Assembly: GCA_026770615.1 (NCBI GenBank)
Contig: MU631405.1
Coordinates: 22,504 to 34,509, forward strand
Direction of reading: 5' to 3'
Origin: Pavlovales sp. CCMP2436
Lineage: Eukaryota > Haptophyta > Pavlovophyceae > Pavlovales
DNA length: 12,006 bases
The position numbers and the translations under genes were made by a program. Positions 11,415-12,006 of this stretch are shown piece after piece (positions within the stretch are counted from its first letter, which is position 1; each line of letters opens with the position of its first letter). The notes below the pieces were generated by a model that was not told the origin of the DNA, did no database searches, and saw only the letters and a program-made list of their open reading frames with translations.

Positions 11415-11652
11415 ACATACGTACATACCTCCCACCGCTCCTCTTTTGCCACGTATGTATTGTTGTGATTGTGGGGGAAAGAGGGGGGAAGGTAGATAGA
11501 GAGAGGAGGCGGGTGGGAGGGGGGCGGTCCAGCAGTACCTCCCACCGCTCCTTGGCCACGACCTCCGCCTCGACGCGCGCGATCTCGGAGTCGAGCGAGC
11601 GCAGCGTCTGCGCCATCAGCGAAGCGGAGGAGGGCTTCGAAGACGACTCCAG
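10596..11652 (-). CDS. C-terminal part of a coiled-coil protein, three exons
   Basis: On the minus strand, exons 11652-11539 (38 codons), 11044-11000 (15 codons) and 10700-10596 (34 codons plus TAA) are all phase 0 with GT-AG borders. The peptides are LESSSKPSSASLMAQTLRSL through EVVAKERWE, then VVVEHRVDERAEHNQ, then AELERVLVTKLVGAEAERAD through RRRELLGA. Charged residues with Leu and Val at heptad-like spacing indicate a continuous coiled coil. The serine-rich start of the first exon may be a linker. The family cannot be named; cytoskeletal or scaffolding proteins often look like this. The gene continues beyond the right edge. The exon 11652-11539 start is echoed three times upstream and its end once downstream. 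An alternative donor (GTAATA at the stop codon) could extend the gene toward the kelch exons, which is less likely. Confidence 0.65.
10705..10860. repeat. Trinucleotide and pentanucleotide repeats in the last coiled-coil intron
   Basis: ATT/ATC-type repeats (about 10711-10775), four TTTCT-type pentanucleotides (about 10778-10803) and further ATT units fill this intron part. They contain no coding sequence. Confidence 0.75.
10881..10902. repeat. Perfect-stem GC hairpin
   Basis: AGGGGGGC and GCGCCCCCT flank TGA, giving a strong short stem-loop about 20 bp before the dispersed hairpin repeat at 10917. It is intronic and its role is unknown. Confidence 0.5.
10917..10974 (-). repeat. Dispersed hairpin repeat, copy 2 of 2
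   Basis: This is the minus-strand counterpart of 7869-7926, with identical arms CCCTTCAAC and GTTGAGGG and a changed loop. It lies about 25 bp after the donor of exon 11044-11000, in the sense of its host gene, as the first copy does. TTAGTTAG precedes the element in both copies. Confidence 0.7.
11179..11226. repeat. (CA)n microsatellite
   Basis: About 23 CA units lie in the intron between coiled-coil exons 11652-11539 and 11044-11000. Confidence 0.95.
11320..11364 (+). repeat. Short dispersed repeat, copy 3 of 3, with AT/GT tail
   Basis: ATTCAGAACAGTCAGACG, then AGCTTAAAACCCC, then TATCAGTAATAT runs straight into (AT)n and (GT)n to about 11410. This is the clearest of the three tails. About 75 bp before it, GCGCAGCCGACTAAGGCAC faintly recalls a tRNA-derived box A region, but no box B is found. 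Confidence 0.6.
11424..11452 (-). repeat. Echo of the end of exon 11652-11539 with donor
   Basis: A 24-nt minus-strand copy (11452-11429) reads VAKEERWE followed by GTATG. The exon itself ends VAKERWE followed by GTACTG. Differences are two synonymous third positions and one inserted GAG codon, so the reading frame is kept. Confidence 0.7.
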
Positions 11653-12006
11653 CTGATTTAGTTATGATTCTGATTGTAAGTAGTATTAATTCTACTTATA
11701 AGGAGGGGAGCTTGGAAGAAGACTCCAGCTATGTGATTATGATCATGATTAAAAGAAGTATTAGCATTGATACTACTTTAAAGGAGGGGAGCTTGGAGGA
11801 CGACTCCAATTAATTTAATTATGGAAAAATTACAACTTTTAGTGCACGTAGTATTGGCAGGGGGGGGGGGGTTGATGCAGCTCAAAGTCGAGGGAACGTA
11901 TCTTACAGCAGAGGGGAGCTTGGAAGAAGACTCAAGCTGTGTAAGGTTGATTTGCATTTTGTGTGTGTGAGGAAAAAGAGGAGGAGGAGGAGATTTATTA
12001 TAAGGG
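11653..12006 (-). repeat. Three echoes of the start of exon 11652-11539 (LESSSK) in the upstream intron
   Basis: On the minus strand, copies of the exon start lie at 11728-11711, 11809-11792 and 11936-11919. All encode LESSSK followed by LPS, where the exon has LESSSKPSS. Against the exon, the six-codon core has 2, 3 and 3 base changes, all synonymous. The first and third keep AG immediately before. The third is framed by ACACAG and GTAAGA as a 30-nt unit (11936-11907), in phase. A G-run lies near 11860-11870 and a GA-rich tract near 11971-11992. No other gene is visible. Confidence 0.75.

Overview
The window looks like nuclear DNA of a unicellular eukaryote. G+C-rich coding exons, all with GT-AG borders, sit in A+T-rich introns packed with microsatellites and minisatellites. 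The cathepsin-like protease carries a Pro/Ser linker and a small Cys-rich tail of a kind I associate with algae that have complex plastids and with other free-living protists. That lineage hint is weak.

Layout. (1) Positions 229-3716, plus strand: the 3' part of an unrecognised gene, five phase-consistent exons with a possible sixth at 229-262, ending in a helical region and a basic tail. (2) 4217-4777, plus: an intronless gene for mitochondrial inner membrane protease subunit 2 (IMMP2L-like), with both catalytic residues. (3) 5207-9055, plus: a nine-exon secreted papain-family (C1) protease of 487 residues, with signal peptide, I29 propeptide, Gln154/Cys160/His299/Asn325 and the tail described above. 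A TATA box lies at 5050-5057. (4) 9397-9480, plus: an orphan, coding-looking terminal exon. (5) 9748-10366, minus: the 3' part of a kelch-repeat gene, with a frameshifted partial copy at 9550-9700. (6) 10596-11652, minus: the last three exons of a coiled-coil protein gene that continues off the right end.

The most striking pattern is not a gene. Introns of the three genes with resolved introns carry short 'echoes' of their own exon edges, about 18-30 nt of exon plus the adjoining splice site. Some are framed by both AG and GT. Several are 24 nt long and would insert in phase. In the best-preserved copies nearly all base differences are synonymous, and in the clearest series the one copy that lost its splice signals is also the one with an amino-acid change. 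The echoes may be duplicated, perhaps used, micro-exons or the products of an unusual duplication process.

Two short dispersed repeats also occur. One is about 55 bp with a conserved hairpin stem, found in two introns in the host gene's sense. The other is about 45-50 bp, in three copies with AT/GT microsatellite on the same side. There is no sign of an operon or shared pathway; the genes appear to be independent housekeeping or secretory genes.
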